This document shows positions 52,805-62,007 of a DNA stretch of 64,000 nt, one piece after another; the first letter of the stretch is position 1, and each line of letters starts with the position of its first letter. Source of the DNA: Bacteroidota bacterium (lineage in GTDB: Bacteria; Bacteroidota; Bacteroidia; B-17B0; Aurantibacillaceae). Where the stretch lies: the NCBI GenBank assembly GCA_013298715.1, contig JAAFIQ010000013.1, forward strand, positions 1 through 64,000, in the 5' to 3' direction. The translations under genes were made by a program, and so were the position numbers. The notes beneath the pieces are model-generated. The model was not told where the DNA came from and searched no databases. It saw only the letters and a list, made by a program, of their open reading frames with translations.

Positions 52805-53712
52805 ATGAAATTATTAATTAAACTAATAACTATATTTTTAATTTTTGGGCAGAGTGCATCTGCCCAAAAATTACTTGGCTTTTATATAGAACCTACAATT
52901 TCTACAAAACTACATACAACAAAAAAATCTAATTTACCGCCAGATATGGTTACAGAATATTTTACCATTAAACCAAGACAATTTATTTTTACATTAGGTA
53001 CTGGTATAAGTCTAGGTGTAAATATGGGATATAAATTTAATAATAACGATAAAATACAAATTGGCTTATTTCATGATGAAGTTACACAAGGGATTTATGC
53101 TTATGGAACAGCTGTAAATTCATTCACACCAAGTGTTTTTGCCGGGACATCAACTTATAAGAGATATGGAGGAACCTCGTGTACTAATTTTAATTTTATT
53201 TATAAACGCGCGCTACTTAACTTTAAAACAATTGGGCACAAAATAATAGGTCTTTATTAGTACACCTTAATTTTGGTCTATCTTACTTGTATAAACCCAA
53301 TAACGGTCTAGAAAATTTAACAGGAACAAGTGGTTTATCCTGGACAGCTCTAGATTCAAGCCGAGTAACGGTTCAAATAACAAACTGGAATGCACCACAA
53401 CTTTTTAAAAATTCATTTAAAGCCATTGCTGGCTTTGATTTTACTTTTAATAAAAACAATAAGGAGGTATTTGTTTTCAGTATGTCATTTTTTACTGGTA
53501 GAGGTGGTTTTGATGCCTCATCATTTGGGTATAGTGATATTGAAGCCTTTGTCGTAAAGAATGGTAAAACAACAACTTACTACGATAGAATTAATGGTAC
53601 TGGTAACGGTATACACTTTACATTATCAAAAAGAATTTATCCATTTAAAATAATAAATGATAGAAGGTTAAAAAAGCAACAAGAGTTTGAGAGTAAAAAA
53701 TATGCAAATTAA
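52805..53712 (+). pseudogene. outer-membrane-type protein, single frameshift
   Basis: The first frame (52805-53260) has signal MKLLIKLITIFLIFGQSASA and beta strands such as LGTGISLGVNMGYKFNNND, and stops at IIGLY. From about 53250 the next frame continues as SLLVHLNFGLSYLYKPNN, FKAIAGFDFTFNKNNKEVFV and FTLSKRIYPFKIINDRR to 53712. One missing T in CTTTATTA would join them into one protein of about 302 residues, probably an eight- to ten-strand barrel. It is either a real mutation or a sequencing slip; function is unknown. Confidence 0.6.
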
Positions 53713-53772
53713 CTATTCCCATAAATAAGTTATGATTTTAAAAACAAACCTTTCTCACCAAATTATGCGAAA

Positions 53773-54285
53773 CTATGAATTGTTCAATAGTTTGATTATT
53801 TCTTCAAAGTTAAATGGAGAGACAATTTTGTATTTTTGATGATACTTTTTACAATAATATTCATTTAATTCAAAAATCATTTCTCTGCTAAATTTATTTT
53901 CTCGCAACACATCTTCCGTCCAAGGAACATCGTTGTTAGTAATCAAAACTAAATCAAAAATTTCTTTTTTAATTTCTTCTTCAATAAAATCTATTCTAGA
54001 ATTAAACTCTAATTCTGCCCATATTTTAAGTGTTATTAAATTGGTATCACAAAATAAAAAATTGAGTGCATGTTCTAATCCCTTTTTTTGCGATACAATT
54101 TGCGCTTTTGCAATCGCTTCAATATCATTTAATGTACAATCCTGAATTAGTTTATTTTTGAAATAATCGCGGGCATACTCCTCAACATAAACTGTATGGT
54201 ACCAAGTTGCTAACTCGCTACAAAGACTAGTTTTTCCAGTACTTTCTGCACCAATAACCGCTATTTTTTTAATATTTTTTTCCAT
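53773..54285 (-). CDS. nicotinamide riboside kinase-like ATPase (NadR C-domain)
   Basis: A 170-residue P-loop protein with Walker A GAESTGKTSLCSELATWY and the NadR-type VEEYARDYF motif. FCDTNLITLKIWAE and LVLITNNDVPWTEDVLRENK follow. It matches the ribosylnicotinamide kinase domain of NadR without the adenylyltransferase or HTH parts. It probably phosphorylates nicotinamide riboside imported by PnuC, whose gene it overlaps by 25 bases. Confidence 0.85.
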   Translation of the reverse strand: MEKNIKKIAVIGAESTGKTSLCSELATWYHTVYVEEYARDYFKNKLIQDCTLNDIEAIAKAQIVSQKKGLEHALNFLFCDTNLITLKIWAELEFNSRIDFIEEEIKKEIFDLVLITNNDVPWTEDVLRENKFSREMIFELNEYYCKKYHQKYKIVSPFNFEEIIKLLNNS

Positions 54286-54809
54286 TCAAAATAACCTAGC
54301 GCTGCTAAAGCTGCAAAAATTAAATACAAAACCGCAAACAACCACATGTGCTTTATGCCATAAAGCGCAACATAAGCAATATCAATGGCAACCCAAATAA
54401 GCCAATTTTGAAGGTACTTGTTTATCATCAAATAAGTACAAGCCAAACTAGCTGCAGTTAATATGCTATCAAAAATTATTTTATCGCTTTTTAAATAAAC
54501 TAAAATTGGGTAAATAAATGCAAATAAAATGATGACTGAGCAAATGAAAAAAATAATTTTTTTTGTATCTACTATTTTAATTTCGAACACCCCATTTTTT
54601 CTTTTGTACCAAAATATCCAACCATAAAAACTTTGGATAAGATAAATGAGTTGTAAAAAAAAATCGCCAAATAATTTAGTTGAGTAAAATGCATACCCCG
54701 AAAACACAATACTAACAATGGCTAACGGCCAACACCAAATACTTTGTTTTACTGTAAAAATTACACCTAATACGCCAAATACAAATGCTAACCAATCTAT
54801 TATTCCCAT
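54261..54809 (-). CDS. pnuC: nicotinamide riboside transporter PnuC
   Basis: A 182-residue membrane protein with seven hydrophobic helices. It has the PnuC signatures SIWCWPLAIVSIVFSGYAFY and QLIYLIQSFYGWIFWYKR, and a C-terminal IYAALYGIKHMWLFAVLYLI-like stretch. PnuC imports nicotinamide riboside down its gradient, trapped by the kinase. Some Bacteroidota homologues (PnuT) carry thiamine instead. The NadR-like kinase downstream favours nicotinamide riboside, although the adjacent TenI-like gene keeps thiamine possible. Confidence 0.88.
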   Translation of the reverse strand: MGIIDWLAFVFGVLGVIFTVKQSIWCWPLAIVSIVFSGYAFYSTKLFGDFFLQLIYLIQSFYGWIFWYKRKNGVFEIKIVDTKKIIFFICSVIILFAFIYPILVYLKSDKIIFDSILTAASLACTYLMINKYLQNWLIWVAIDIAYVALYGIKHMWLFAVLYLIFAALAALGYFEWKKILKK

Positions 54810-55441
54810 TAATCAAACGAGATGTTATTTTGTTTAAAGGCATCAAGAATTTCTAAAAATCGATCATAAGGTAATTCCGATTTCCAAATGTATGAATTGG
54901 CTGCAACGCCATAAAAACCATAATCGTTTGCAAGTTTAATAGTTTTGGGACTAACACCGCCACGCGCCACAAATTTCTTTCCAGAATTCTTTATAAGAGA
55001 ACTTACTCCTTCTGGGTAGTAACCACTATAAAGGCTAACAGTAATATTATTAAACATAGTACCAATTAAGTAATAATCGTAATTTGTAGTTTCTACTTGC
55101 GATGCCGAGGTTAAATTCCGATAACCTTTGCTCCTACTGATACTGTCTAATTTTATTTTAAGCCTCAATTTAATCCAAAAATATTTCCATTTAGACTTTA
55201 AATGAGTAGTTGACATATAAACGCCATGCAAATTATATTTAAGTGCCAGCTTATGGTGCGAATGAATAATAATTCTATTATGGTATTGTTTTGGAATTTC
55301 ATTAAGGTACTCAATCATTCTTAATGTAGTAAACCTAGGCTTTTTTAAGTGCAGGTGGGTTAGTCCAGATTCAAACATTTTTGTAATCAAACTTGTTTCA
55401 TCTGGAACGTTTGTGCTACCTGTTATAAGCATTAATTTCAT
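54809..55441 (-). CDS. TenI/ThiE-family protein
   Basis: A 210-residue TIM barrel of the TMP-TENI family. FESGLTHLHLKKPRF is the first strand-loop, IIIHSHHKLALKYNLHGVYM the second, with LIGTMFNNITVSLYSGYYPE and ARGGVSPKTIKLANDYGFYG following. The key GADYIGVGP loop of thiamine-phosphate synthase is replaced, so it is probably a TenI-like aminase/isomerase or an enzyme of unknown substrate. It starts 12 bases after the GGGP synthase stop and overlaps pnuC by one base. Confidence 0.8.
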   Translation of the reverse strand: MKLMLITGSTNVPDETSLITKMFESGLTHLHLKKPRFTTLRMIEYLNEIPKQYHNRIIIHSHHKLALKYNLHGVYMSTTHLKSKWKYFWIKLRLKIKLDSISRSKGYRNLTSASQVETTNYDYYLIGTMFNNITVSLYSGYYPEGVSSLIKNSGKKFVARGGVSPKTIKLANDYGFYGVAANSYIWKSELPYDRFLEILDAFKQNNISFD

Positions 55442-55453
55442 TTACTCTTTCTT

Positions 55454-56173
55454 TTAAAAAAACTTACAGAATTTTGGTAATAAAGATATGTTTTTTTCTA
55501 GTGCGGTTCCAATAACTATCAATTTTGCATTAGAAGCTTTTGCGGTAATTAACTGTTGCTCGTTCATAACACCACCACCAACAATAATTGGCAAATTGGT
55601 TTGTTCGGCTATTTTGTTTATTAAAGCATTTTTAATTGGTGTTTTAGCTCCACTTCCAGCTTCTAAGTAAAGCAACTTAAAGCCTAATTGTTGTGCAGCA
55701 AGCGCGGTGTTTATTATATAACTTTTATTTTTAGGATTAAGTGGGGTAGTACTAGTAACAATTTGTGTTTGCGATTGTTTACCACCATCAATCAACAAAT
55801 ACGCCATGGGCAAATGACTTAAATTCATACGTTTAATAATTTGTGCTGATTGTATGTGTTTTTCAATTAAATAGTCAGTATTTCTGCCCGATAAAAGACT
55901 TGGTAAAAATAAGCCATCGGCCTCGGCACATAACTGGTGCTCATTTCCGGGAAATAAAATTACAGGTATAGACGAAATTTTTTTAATAGCAGTAACCGTT
56001 TTTTTCACAGTGTTCCCCTTTTTTAATTCACTTCCTCCTACCAAAAAACATGTTACCTTTTTTGGATCTGAAATTTTTATCAATTCTTCATTAAATTTAT
56101 CTGGGTCTATAAGCACCGCCAGTAAAGCCTTTTTGGTTGAAGTAATTTTTTTAATTAGGTTAGTGAATTTCAT
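55454..56173 (-). CDS. geranylgeranylglyceryl phosphate synthase
   Basis: A 239-residue TIM barrel of the PcrB/GGGPS family. LLAVLIDPDKFN is the glycerol-phosphate region, FLVGGSELKKGNTVKKTV the first phosphate loop, and PVILFPGNEHQL the hallmark loop. AYLLIDGGKQSQTQIV, LLYLEAGSGAKTPI and PIIVGGGVMNEQQ bind phosphate and prenyl diphosphate. Archaea use this for ether lipids. Group II Bacteroidota enzymes make sn-glycerol-1-phosphate prenyl ethers of uncertain role. Its start overlaps the phosphopantetheinyl transferase 3' end by 14 bases. Confidence 0.9.
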   Translation of the reverse strand: MKFTNLIKKITSTKKALLAVLIDPDKFNEELIKISDPKKVTCFLVGGSELKKGNTVKKTVTAIKKISSIPVILFPGNEHQLCAEADGLFLPSLLSGRNTDYLIEKHIQSAQIIKRMNLSHLPMAYLLIDGGKQSQTQIVTSTTPLNPKNKSYIINTALAAQQLGFKLLYLEAGSGAKTPIKNALINKIAEQTNLPIIVGGGVMNEQQLITAKASNAKLIVIGTALEKNISLLPKFCKFF

Positions 56174-56741
56174 TTAATACGTAAGTTAAACAATAATTAT
56201 CAAATTTAGTTAAGCCAATTTCAAACGTATACAACTTATTATTTATACTAATTGATGCACTCGTTTTCTCATCATTGATTTTAAAATCCACAACCGCCAT
56301 ATCTTTTTTAAAATCTATCCCTCTAACGCCAAAAATTTTGTATAATGTTTCTTTTACACTCCAAACAAAGGTTATTAAAATTAAGTTATTAGCACAAAAT
56401 TTTTCTTCATTTTCGTTTAAAAATTTATGCTTTATGGTTAAAATCTTTTCACGAATTAATTCTACATCTATACCCGTGTTCATTCTCGTTTCTTTAATTA
56501 TGGCAAGCCATTGGTGCGAATGGGAGATAGAAATAAACCAACTACTTTCTTTTAAAAACGGTTTTTTATTTTCAGTATAATGCAACTCAAGCTCTGTTGA
56601 AGGAAAAAGATGTTTTAATAAATAATGAGTTCCTTGCTGTTCAATTTCGCGTTTTGCTAAAAGATTTTTAGATGTGGTAAATGCATCCAAATCTAACAAG
56701 CCTATGGTTATGAATTCGTTTATTTGATTGATTTTAAGCAA
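56160..56741 (-). CDS. 4'-phosphopantetheinyl transferase
   Basis: A 193-residue Sfp/AcpS-superfamily enzyme. The two metal-binding motifs are GIDVELIREKILT and FVWSVKETLYKIFGVRGIDF. The preceding HSHQWLAII segment contacts CoA. It transfers the phosphopantetheine arm to acyl or peptidyl carrier proteins. It begins the operon PPTase-GGGPS-TenI-PnuC-NadR-like, all leftward and overlapping or nearly so. Confidence 0.88.
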   Translation of the reverse strand: MLKINQINEFITIGLLDLDAFTTSKNLLAKREIEQQGTHYLLKHLFPSTELELHYTENKKPFLKESSWFISISHSHQWLAIIKETRMNTGIDVELIREKILTIKHKFLNENEEKFCANNLILITFVWSVKETLYKIFGVRGIDFKKDMAVVDFKINDEKTSASISINNKLYTFEIGLTKFDNYCLTYVLNEIH

Positions 56742-56770
56742 TTTTTTGATTTTTATTGCAAACTTATTAA

Positions 56771-56778
56771 TATCTTTG
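56771..56778 (+). promoter_or_regulatory. promoter of ahcY
   Basis: TATCTTTG is an exact TAnnTTTG box; a TTG lies 22 bases upstream (56746-56748). It is 37 bases before ATG 56816. No SAH riboswitch fits in the 75-base gap. Confidence 0.6.
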
Positions 56779-56815
56779 GTATCCTAAAAAATAAACGTAA
56801 TTAAAATAAAAGAAC

Positions 56816-58135
56816 ATGTCAACAACAACTGCAACAAAGTACATTAAGTACAAAGTAAAAGACATCTCATTAGCTGAATGGGGTAGAAAAGAAATTAAAT
56901 TAGCTGAAGAAGAAATGCCAGGTTTAATGGCGCTTCGTAAGGAATATGGCGCAAGCAAACCATTAGCAGGTGCGCGTGTTGCAGGATGTTTACACATGAC
57001 TATTCAAACTGCTGTTTTAATTGAAACATTAGTAGAATTAGGCGCTGAAGTAACTTGGAGTTCGTGTAATATTTTCTCTACACAAGACCACGCCGCTGCT
57101 GCAATTGCCGCTGCTGGAATTCAAGTTTATGCTTGGAAAGGTCAAAACGCTGAAGAGTTTGATTGGTGTATTGAACAAACATTATGGTTTGGCGAAGACC
57201 GCAAACCTTTAAATATGATTTTAGATGATGGTGGCGATTTAACTAACATGGTGTTTGATAAATACCCTGAGTTAGCTGCTGGCATTAGAGGATTAAGCGA
57301 AGAGACTACAACTGGTGTACACCGCTTGTATGAGCGTATGAAAAACGGAACTTTATTATTGCCTGCAATTAACGTAAACGATTCAGTTACAAAATCTAAA
57401 TTTGATAACAAATACGGTTGCCGCGAAAGTTTAGTAGATGCTATACGCCGTGCTACTGATGTAATGATGGCTGGTAAAGTAGCTGTAGTTGCTGGCTATG
57501 GCGATGTTGGTAAAGGTTCTGCTCAATCCTTATCATCGCAAGGTGTGCGTGTAATTGTAACTGAAATTGATCCTATTTGTGCTTTACAAGCTGCAATGGA
57601 CGGTTATGCTGTTCAAAAAATGGATAACGCTGTTAAAGTTGCTGATATCATTGTAACAACTACTGGTAATAAAGACATTGTTGTTGGTCGTCATTTTGAA
57701 AACATGAAACACGGCGCTATTGTTTGTAACATTGGGCATTTTGATACTGAGATTGATATGGCTTGGTTGAATAAAACACATGGTGCTACAAAAGATACAA
57801 TTAAACCACAAGTTGATAAATATACTATTAACGGAAAAGATATTATTGTATTAGCTGAGGGCCGATTGGTTAACTTAGGTTGTGCTACTGGCCACCCAAG
57901 TTTTGTAATGAGTAATTCATTTACCAACCAAACGTTGGCGCAATTAGAGTTATGGACAAACACCGCTGCTTACGAGAAAAAAGTATATACCTTACCAAAA
58001 CATTTGGATGAGAAAGTAGCAATGTTGCACCTAGAAAAAATTGGTGTAGAATTAGATACCTTAAACCAAGAACAAGCAGATTATATTGGCGTAAAAGTTA
58101 AAGGGCCATTCAAATCTGATTTATACAGATACTAG
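56816..58135 (+). CDS. ahcY: adenosylhomocysteinase
   Basis: A 439-residue protein that splits S-adenosylhomocysteine to adenosine and homocysteine to keep methylation going. Landmarks are the substrate helix [19 protein letters not shown], the [14 protein letters not shown] motif, [10 protein letters not shown], the NAD motif [14 protein letters not shown], and [34 protein letters not shown] and a terminal SDLYRY, instead of the more common PDHYRY, complete it. It is monocistronic, with a clear promoter and terminator. Confidence 0.96.
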   Translation: MSTTTATKYIKYKVKDISLAEWGRKEIKLAEEEMPGLMALRKEYGASKPLAGARVAGCLHMTIQTAVLIETLVELGAEVTWSSCNIFSTQDHAAAAIAAAGIQVYAWKGQNAEEFDWCIEQTLWFGEDRKPLNMILDDGGDLTNMVFDKYPELAAGIRGLSEETTTGVHRLYERMKNGTLLLPAINVNDSVTKSKFDNKYGCRESLVDAIRRATDVMMAGKVAVVAGYGDVGKGSAQSLSSQGVRVIVTEIDPICALQAAMDGYAVQKMDNAVKVADIIVTTTGNKDIVVGRHFENMKHGAIVCNIGHFDTEIDMAWLNKTHGATKDTIKPQVDKYTINGKDIIVLAEGRLVNLGCATGHPSFVMSNSFTNQTLAQLELWTNTAAYEKKVYTLPKHLDEKVAMLHLEKIGVELDTLNQEQADYIGVKVKGPFKSDLYRY

Positions 58136-58154
58136 AATTGTTTTATTTCTAAAA

Positions 58155-58454
58155 CTAAAAAGCCATTTGTTTTGTACAAATGGCTTTTTTATTGATTACA
58201 TCTGGTATTTTCGAAATTAATAAATCTATTTTTTCTAATAAATTTTTATTTTGAGAAATTAAACTTTCAATAAAGATTGATTGTTGAGATGTAAATTCTT
58301 TTTGTGATTCAATGAATTGATTGATATAAGCTATATTAATGTGATTATTATTAAAATTGACGGAAGGCGAAACTTCAAAAAATTCGTTACAGGGGTTTTT
58401 TAAAATCTTGGCTAATAACTGAAAATATTTTTTTGTTAAGTAAATCCAATCGCT
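58155..58454 (-). pseudogene. decayed regulator C-terminus (XRE-like)
   Basis: A frame of 99 open codons with no ATG reads LTKKYFQLLAKILKNPCNEF then FEVSPSVNFNNN. It continues INQFIESQKEFTSQQSIFIE, SLISQNKNLLEKIDLLISK. The first part resembles the last HTH helix of XRE regulators and the second their Bacteroidota-type coiled tail. Its upstream end overlaps the truncated kinase frame and its downstream end overlaps the ahcY terminator. It is probably a remnant. The XRE identity is tentative. Confidence 0.4.
58159..58187 (+). terminator. intrinsic terminator of ahcY
   Basis: AAAGCCATTTGT (58159-58170) pairs with ACAAATGGCTTT (58176-58187) around TTTGT, followed by T residues. Confidence 0.85.
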
Positions 58455-59547
58455 CTAATTCGTGCAAGTTGGATTGAATTTGTAATTTTTGAAGGTTTAA
58501 TTGAACGGATAAAGATTTTTGTTTTTTATAGAAGAAAGCAATAATTGCCAGCAATATTAAAAAAATTACCGAAGCGATTATTGAAATCCAAATAACCAAT
58601 TTTTGTTTTTGTAATACATTATTTTGCTCATTTGTTAAGAGCTTCAAATTCTCAATTTCTTTACGTTTAATGGTGTTTTCATACTTTGCTTCGAGTTTAA
58701 GTGCTTCAGATTTTGATGCTTCTGCCCCAATTAAATTAGCAATTGAATCGCGTTTTTCGAGACAGCTAATTGCATTAGAAGGCTTGTTATTCTTTTTATA
58801 AATCTTGGTAAGGGTCTCATAAAACAACTTATAAGAATTCAAATCATCAATCTTTTTTAATAGCGGAATTGTTGAGTTGTAAAGTCTATCAAATTGATTA
58901 TCTAATTTTTGGTACGCATAAAGTTCGAGCTGATTAAAGTTAAGGTTTAATAATCTAATGCTGTAACTTGTATTTAATGCAAAAATCTCTTCGGCTTTTT
59001 TATAAAAGTTATGTGCATTGCTTAAATTGCCATTTTTAAAGGCGCAATAGCCCAATATTTGAAAGCAATCTCCTCTAATAAAATTGTGCGCCTCCGGAAT
59101 TTTATTCATTGCTATTGAACTGTAATAACACGCAGAATCGAAATTCTGCAAAGTAAAATAATCTGCGGCTATTAACTGATTGGCAAGGGCACTTAAAGAA
59201 TCTTCTGTTGGTACATTTTTATTTAATAGTTTTTTAGCCTGTCTCAAAACATCTATTCCTTCGCTTAACATTCCTCTCGACACGAGTAATTCGTTTAACA
59301 ATGAGTGTGCTTTAAAATTATCAGAAAGCGATTTATTACTATAATTGATATAATTCCGTGTTATAATAATGGCAGAATCATCAAATGTTTTATCGTTAGC
59401 TTGCTCTAACCAAAAAATTAAATCAGCCATTGTTTTAGTTTGTGAATAAACGCCGTTTTGGCAGAAAATGAAAACAACTATAAACACAACATGTAATTGT
59501 AATTGCACTAATTTACCTGATAATTTATTTTTTGTAACACCAAACAC
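58387..59547 (-). CDS. TPR membrane protein, truncated histidine kinase
   Basis: A 386-residue protein with a signal region, TPR helices (40-290), a coiled coil and one membrane helix (LVIWISIIASVIFLILLAII). A second coiled coil follows. It ends LNKKIFSVISQDFKKPL then stop. Related sensors continue FSIISHDLRSPL into a kinase, so the phosphoacceptor His is Gln here and everything after is missing. It may be a decayed kinase or a kinase-less TPR protein. The stop lies inside the frame of the regulator remnant. Confidence 0.65.
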   Translation of the reverse strand: MFGVTKNKLSGKLVQLQLHVVFIVVFIFCQNGVYSQTKTMADLIFWLEQANDKTFDDSAIIITRNYINYSNKSLSDNFKAHSLLNELLVSRGMLSEGIDVLRQAKKLLNKNVPTEDSLSALANQLIAADYFTLQNFDSACYYSSIAMNKIPEAHNFIRGDCFQILGYCAFKNGNLSNAHNFYKKAEEIFALNTSYSIRLLNLNFNQLELYAYQKLDNQFDRLYNSTIPLLKKIDDLNSYKLFYETLTKIYKKNNKPSNAISCLEKRDSIANLIGAEASKSEALKLEAKYENTIKRKEIENLKLLTNEQNNVLQKQKLVIWISIIASVIFLILLAIIAFFYKKQKSLSVQLNLQKLQIQSNLHELERLDLLNKKIFSVISQDFKKPL

Positions 59548-59784
59548 GTTAGTACAAATCTCAATTGATATTAGAATCTGAATACAAAGTTAATTCATTC
59601 CGTTGATTTTCTTAACACTTAATAGTAATTTAATATCGTGGAGTGAATATTTATTTCGGACCTTAAAATACCTATGAAAGGAACAAACTCAAAGATTAGT
59701 TAACACTTCAGTTAAAACTTATTATTGGTTTTATAGGAATATGTATGTTTAAATACATTATTTATATATTTAAAGAAAAACTAA

Positions 59785-60282
59785 ATGAAAAAAATTATTC
59801 TTTTTTCTGCCATTTGTTCATTCTTATTTTCATGTAAACCAACTACAAACGATGCAATAAAGTATAATGATAATGTTATACAAATTATTGAAGCTGTAAC
59901 TAAAACACAAAATAATTTTCTTTTGCAGGTTGATGGACACAATATTGATTCGTTGAAAATTACTCAAAGCCTATTTGTGGCTGCTTCTGCGAATGCTGTT
60001 GCCAAAGCTAAAGTCCTTCAAACCTTTGATAACGGTTCAGAGTTTAGTGATGCAGCAAAAAGTTATGTAAATGAGATAAATTTTTTAGCAAACATAGAAG
60101 CAAAAAAACTAGTAGAATTAATCGCACAGGACAGTACCGATTTTTCAGAAGAGCAAGCAGCCGAAATAAAAAAAACAGCCGAAACTTATGATGCTAAATA
60201 CAACATAGCCTACACAAAAATTAACGAAGCTCAAAAAGTATTTTCAAAAAAATATGGTTTTATGTTGTTGAATAAAGAATAA
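59785..60282 (+). CDS. SCK lipoprotein, helical
   Basis: A 165-residue lipoprotein. Signal MKKIILFSAICSFLFSCKPT leads to an all-helical body (25-165) with VNEINFLANIEAKKLVELIA and long Ala/Lys-rich stretches. It resembles small Bacteroidota lipoproteins of unknown function. It is preceded by a 237-base AT-rich gap in which I see no gene. Confidence 0.7.
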   Translation: MKKIILFSAICSFLFSCKPTTNDAIKYNDNVIQIIEAVTKTQNNFLLQVDGHNIDSLKITQSLFVAASANAVAKAKVLQTFDNGSEFSDAAKSYVNEINFLANIEAKKLVELIAQDSTDFSEEQAAEIKKTAETYDAKYNIAYTKINEAQKVFSKKYGFMLLNKE

Positions 60283-60458
60283 GAATTTACTAATTCAATC
60301 CATTTTTGGTATTAGTCCAAAATTTGTGTCATTAAAATCTTTAAAATAATAATTCGTTTATTACCGTTTTTTGCTTTACAATATGATTACAATCTGTTAT
60401 AGTAAAAAACTTGCAAAAAATTAGATTTTATTGTAACTTTAATTTGCAAAACCATTTT

Positions 60459-61175
60459 ATGCCAAATGATTTTTTTGCCTTTAAACAATTTACTATAAAT
60501 CAAAGCCAATGCGCAATGAAAGTAAATACCGACGGTGTTTTGCTGGGCGCATGGGTAATACCAAATGGCAGTAAAAAAATTTTAGACATTGGCACTGGTA
60601 CAGGCGTTATAGCATTAATGTTGGCGCAAAAAAGTGAAGCAACTATAACTGCAATTGAAATTGATAAAGATAGCGCACAACAGGCAGACGAAAATTTTAA
60701 ATCAAGTAAATTCTACAACCAATTAAATTTAATAAACGTATCTTTTCAAGCGTACGCAAAACAAACAAATGAAAAATTCAATTTAATTGTTACTAACCCT
60801 CCTTACTTTGTTGATTCATTAGCTTCTATACAACCCAATAAAGCAATTGCAAAGCACAACTATGCGCTTCCGTTTGATGAATTGATAGATAACGTAAAAT
60901 TAGTATTAGAGGTAAAGGGGAAATTTTGTGTGATTTTACCTAAAAACGAAGCTGAACAGTTTAGAGAATTAGCAAAACAAAAAGGACTATACCTCTCTAA
61001 GCTATTGCGTGTAAAAACCAAACAAGAAAGTGAATCTGAAAAAAGACACCTCATGCAATTTGAGTACCGAGAAACAGAATTCTCTGAAGCAGCTTTAGTA
61101 ATTGAAAAAGAAAAACGACACGAGTACACGGATGAGTATATTAACCTCACAAAAGATTATTACCTGCATTTTTAA
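60459..61175 (+). CDS. trmN6: tRNA1(Val) A37 N6-methyltransferase-like
   Basis: From ATG 60459 (MPNDFFAFKQFTINQSQCAM) 238 residues. The class I methyltransferase has KILDIGTGTGVIALML (SAM motif I), an acidic AIEIDKDSAQQA end of strand 2, and LIVTNPPYFVDSL, the NPPY motif of N6-adenine methylation. This matches YfiC/TrmN6, which modifies A37 of tRNA1(Val). The frame extends 16 codons upstream, but the conserved start is this ATG. It converges on the PNP gene. Confidence 0.88.
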   Translation: MPNDFFAFKQFTINQSQCAMKVNTDGVLLGAWVIPNGSKKILDIGTGTGVIALMLAQKSEATITAIEIDKDSAQQADENFKSSKFYNQLNLINVSFQAYAKQTNEKFNLIVTNPPYFVDSLASIQPNKAIAKHNYALPFDELIDNVKLVLEVKGKFCVILPKNEAEQFRELAKQKGLYLSKLLRVKTKQESESEKRHLMQFEYRETEFSEAALVIEKEKRHEYTDEYINLTKDYYLHF

Positions 61176-61185
61176 TTCTCAACCA

Positions 61186-62007
61186 TCAATCATTACACTG
61201 TCTTACAAATTCTTTTACTATCAAAGTCATTTTAGGTTCTTGTGCTTTTGCAATATGTTGTACCTCTTCGTGACTTACGTTTTGCACAACACCTTCAACA
61301 CCTAAATCAGTTACAATACTAATTCCAAAACAATTCATGCCGCCATGTTTTGCAACAATAACTTCAGGCACAGTGCTCATGCCTACTACATCAGCGCCTA
61401 TACGCCAAATATAGCGGTACTCGGCAGGTGTTTCAAAACAAGGTCCGCTTAACCCAGCATAAATACCTTCGCTTACTTTTATATTATTTTCTGATGCAAT
61501 TTTTTTACCAAGTTCAATATATGATTTTTTGTAAGCCTCGCTCATATCCGGGAAACGTGGTCCTAATTCATTTATATTCTTTCCAATTAAAGGATTAGTT
61601 GGAAATAAATTAATATGATCGTTAATAATCATAATCTCCCCTACTTCAAACGTAGGATTCATACCGCCGCTAGCGTTGCTTACAACCAAAGTATTAATTC
61701 CTAAAGCTTTCATTACCCTTACCGGAAAAGTTACTTGCTGCATGGTATACCCTTCATAAAAATGAAAACGACCTTGCATTGCCATCACTTTTTTTCCGCC
61801 TAATTCTCCAAAAATTAATTTCCCACTATGTCCTTCAACTGTACTTACAGGAAAGTGAGGGATTTCATTATACGGTATTGAAAACTCCACTGCAATTTCA
61901 TTTACAAGCCCACCAAGACCGGTGCCAAGTATTATTCCAAATTGTGGTTTAAAATTATTTGTTCTATTGAGTATACTTTTGGTGGTAAATTCTATTTGTT
62001 CTAACAT
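61186..62007 (-). CDS. punA: purine nucleoside phosphorylase I
   Basis: A 273-residue trimeric PNP that cleaves guanosine/inosine with phosphate for purine salvage. GIILGTGLGGLVNEI binds phosphate; HSGKLIFGELGGKKVMAMQG, VSNASGGMNPTFEVGEIMII and YAGLSGPCFETPAEYRYIW bind the ribose and base. GADVVGMSTVPEVIVAKHGG closes the site. Its start overlaps the lpxK 3' end by 44 bases, so it is translated from the same message. Confidence 0.95.
   Translation of the reverse strand: MLEQIEFTTKSILNRTNNFKPQFGIILGTGLGGLVNEIAVEFSIPYNEIPHFPVSTVEGHSGKLIFGELGGKKVMAMQGRFHFYEGYTMQQVTFPVRVMKALGINTLVVSNASGGMNPTFEVGEIMIINDHINLFPTNPLIGKNINELGPRFPDMSEAYKKSYIELGKKIASENNIKVSEGIYAGLSGPCFETPAEYRYIWRIGADVVGMSTVPEVIVAKHGGMNCFGISIVTDLGVEGVVQNVSHEEVQHIAKAQEPKMTLIVKEFVRQCND

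Noticed and set aside
54809-55441. TPP riboswitch ahead of the TenI-like gene
   Set aside because: The gene starts 12 bases after the previous stop, leaving no room, and no riboswitch core is seen.
60301-60330. Sequence GGTATTAGTCCAAAATT near 60310 resembling the 136-210 inverted-repeat region
   Set aside because: The match is short (about 11 bases) in very AT-rich DNA and has no partner arm, so it is likely chance.
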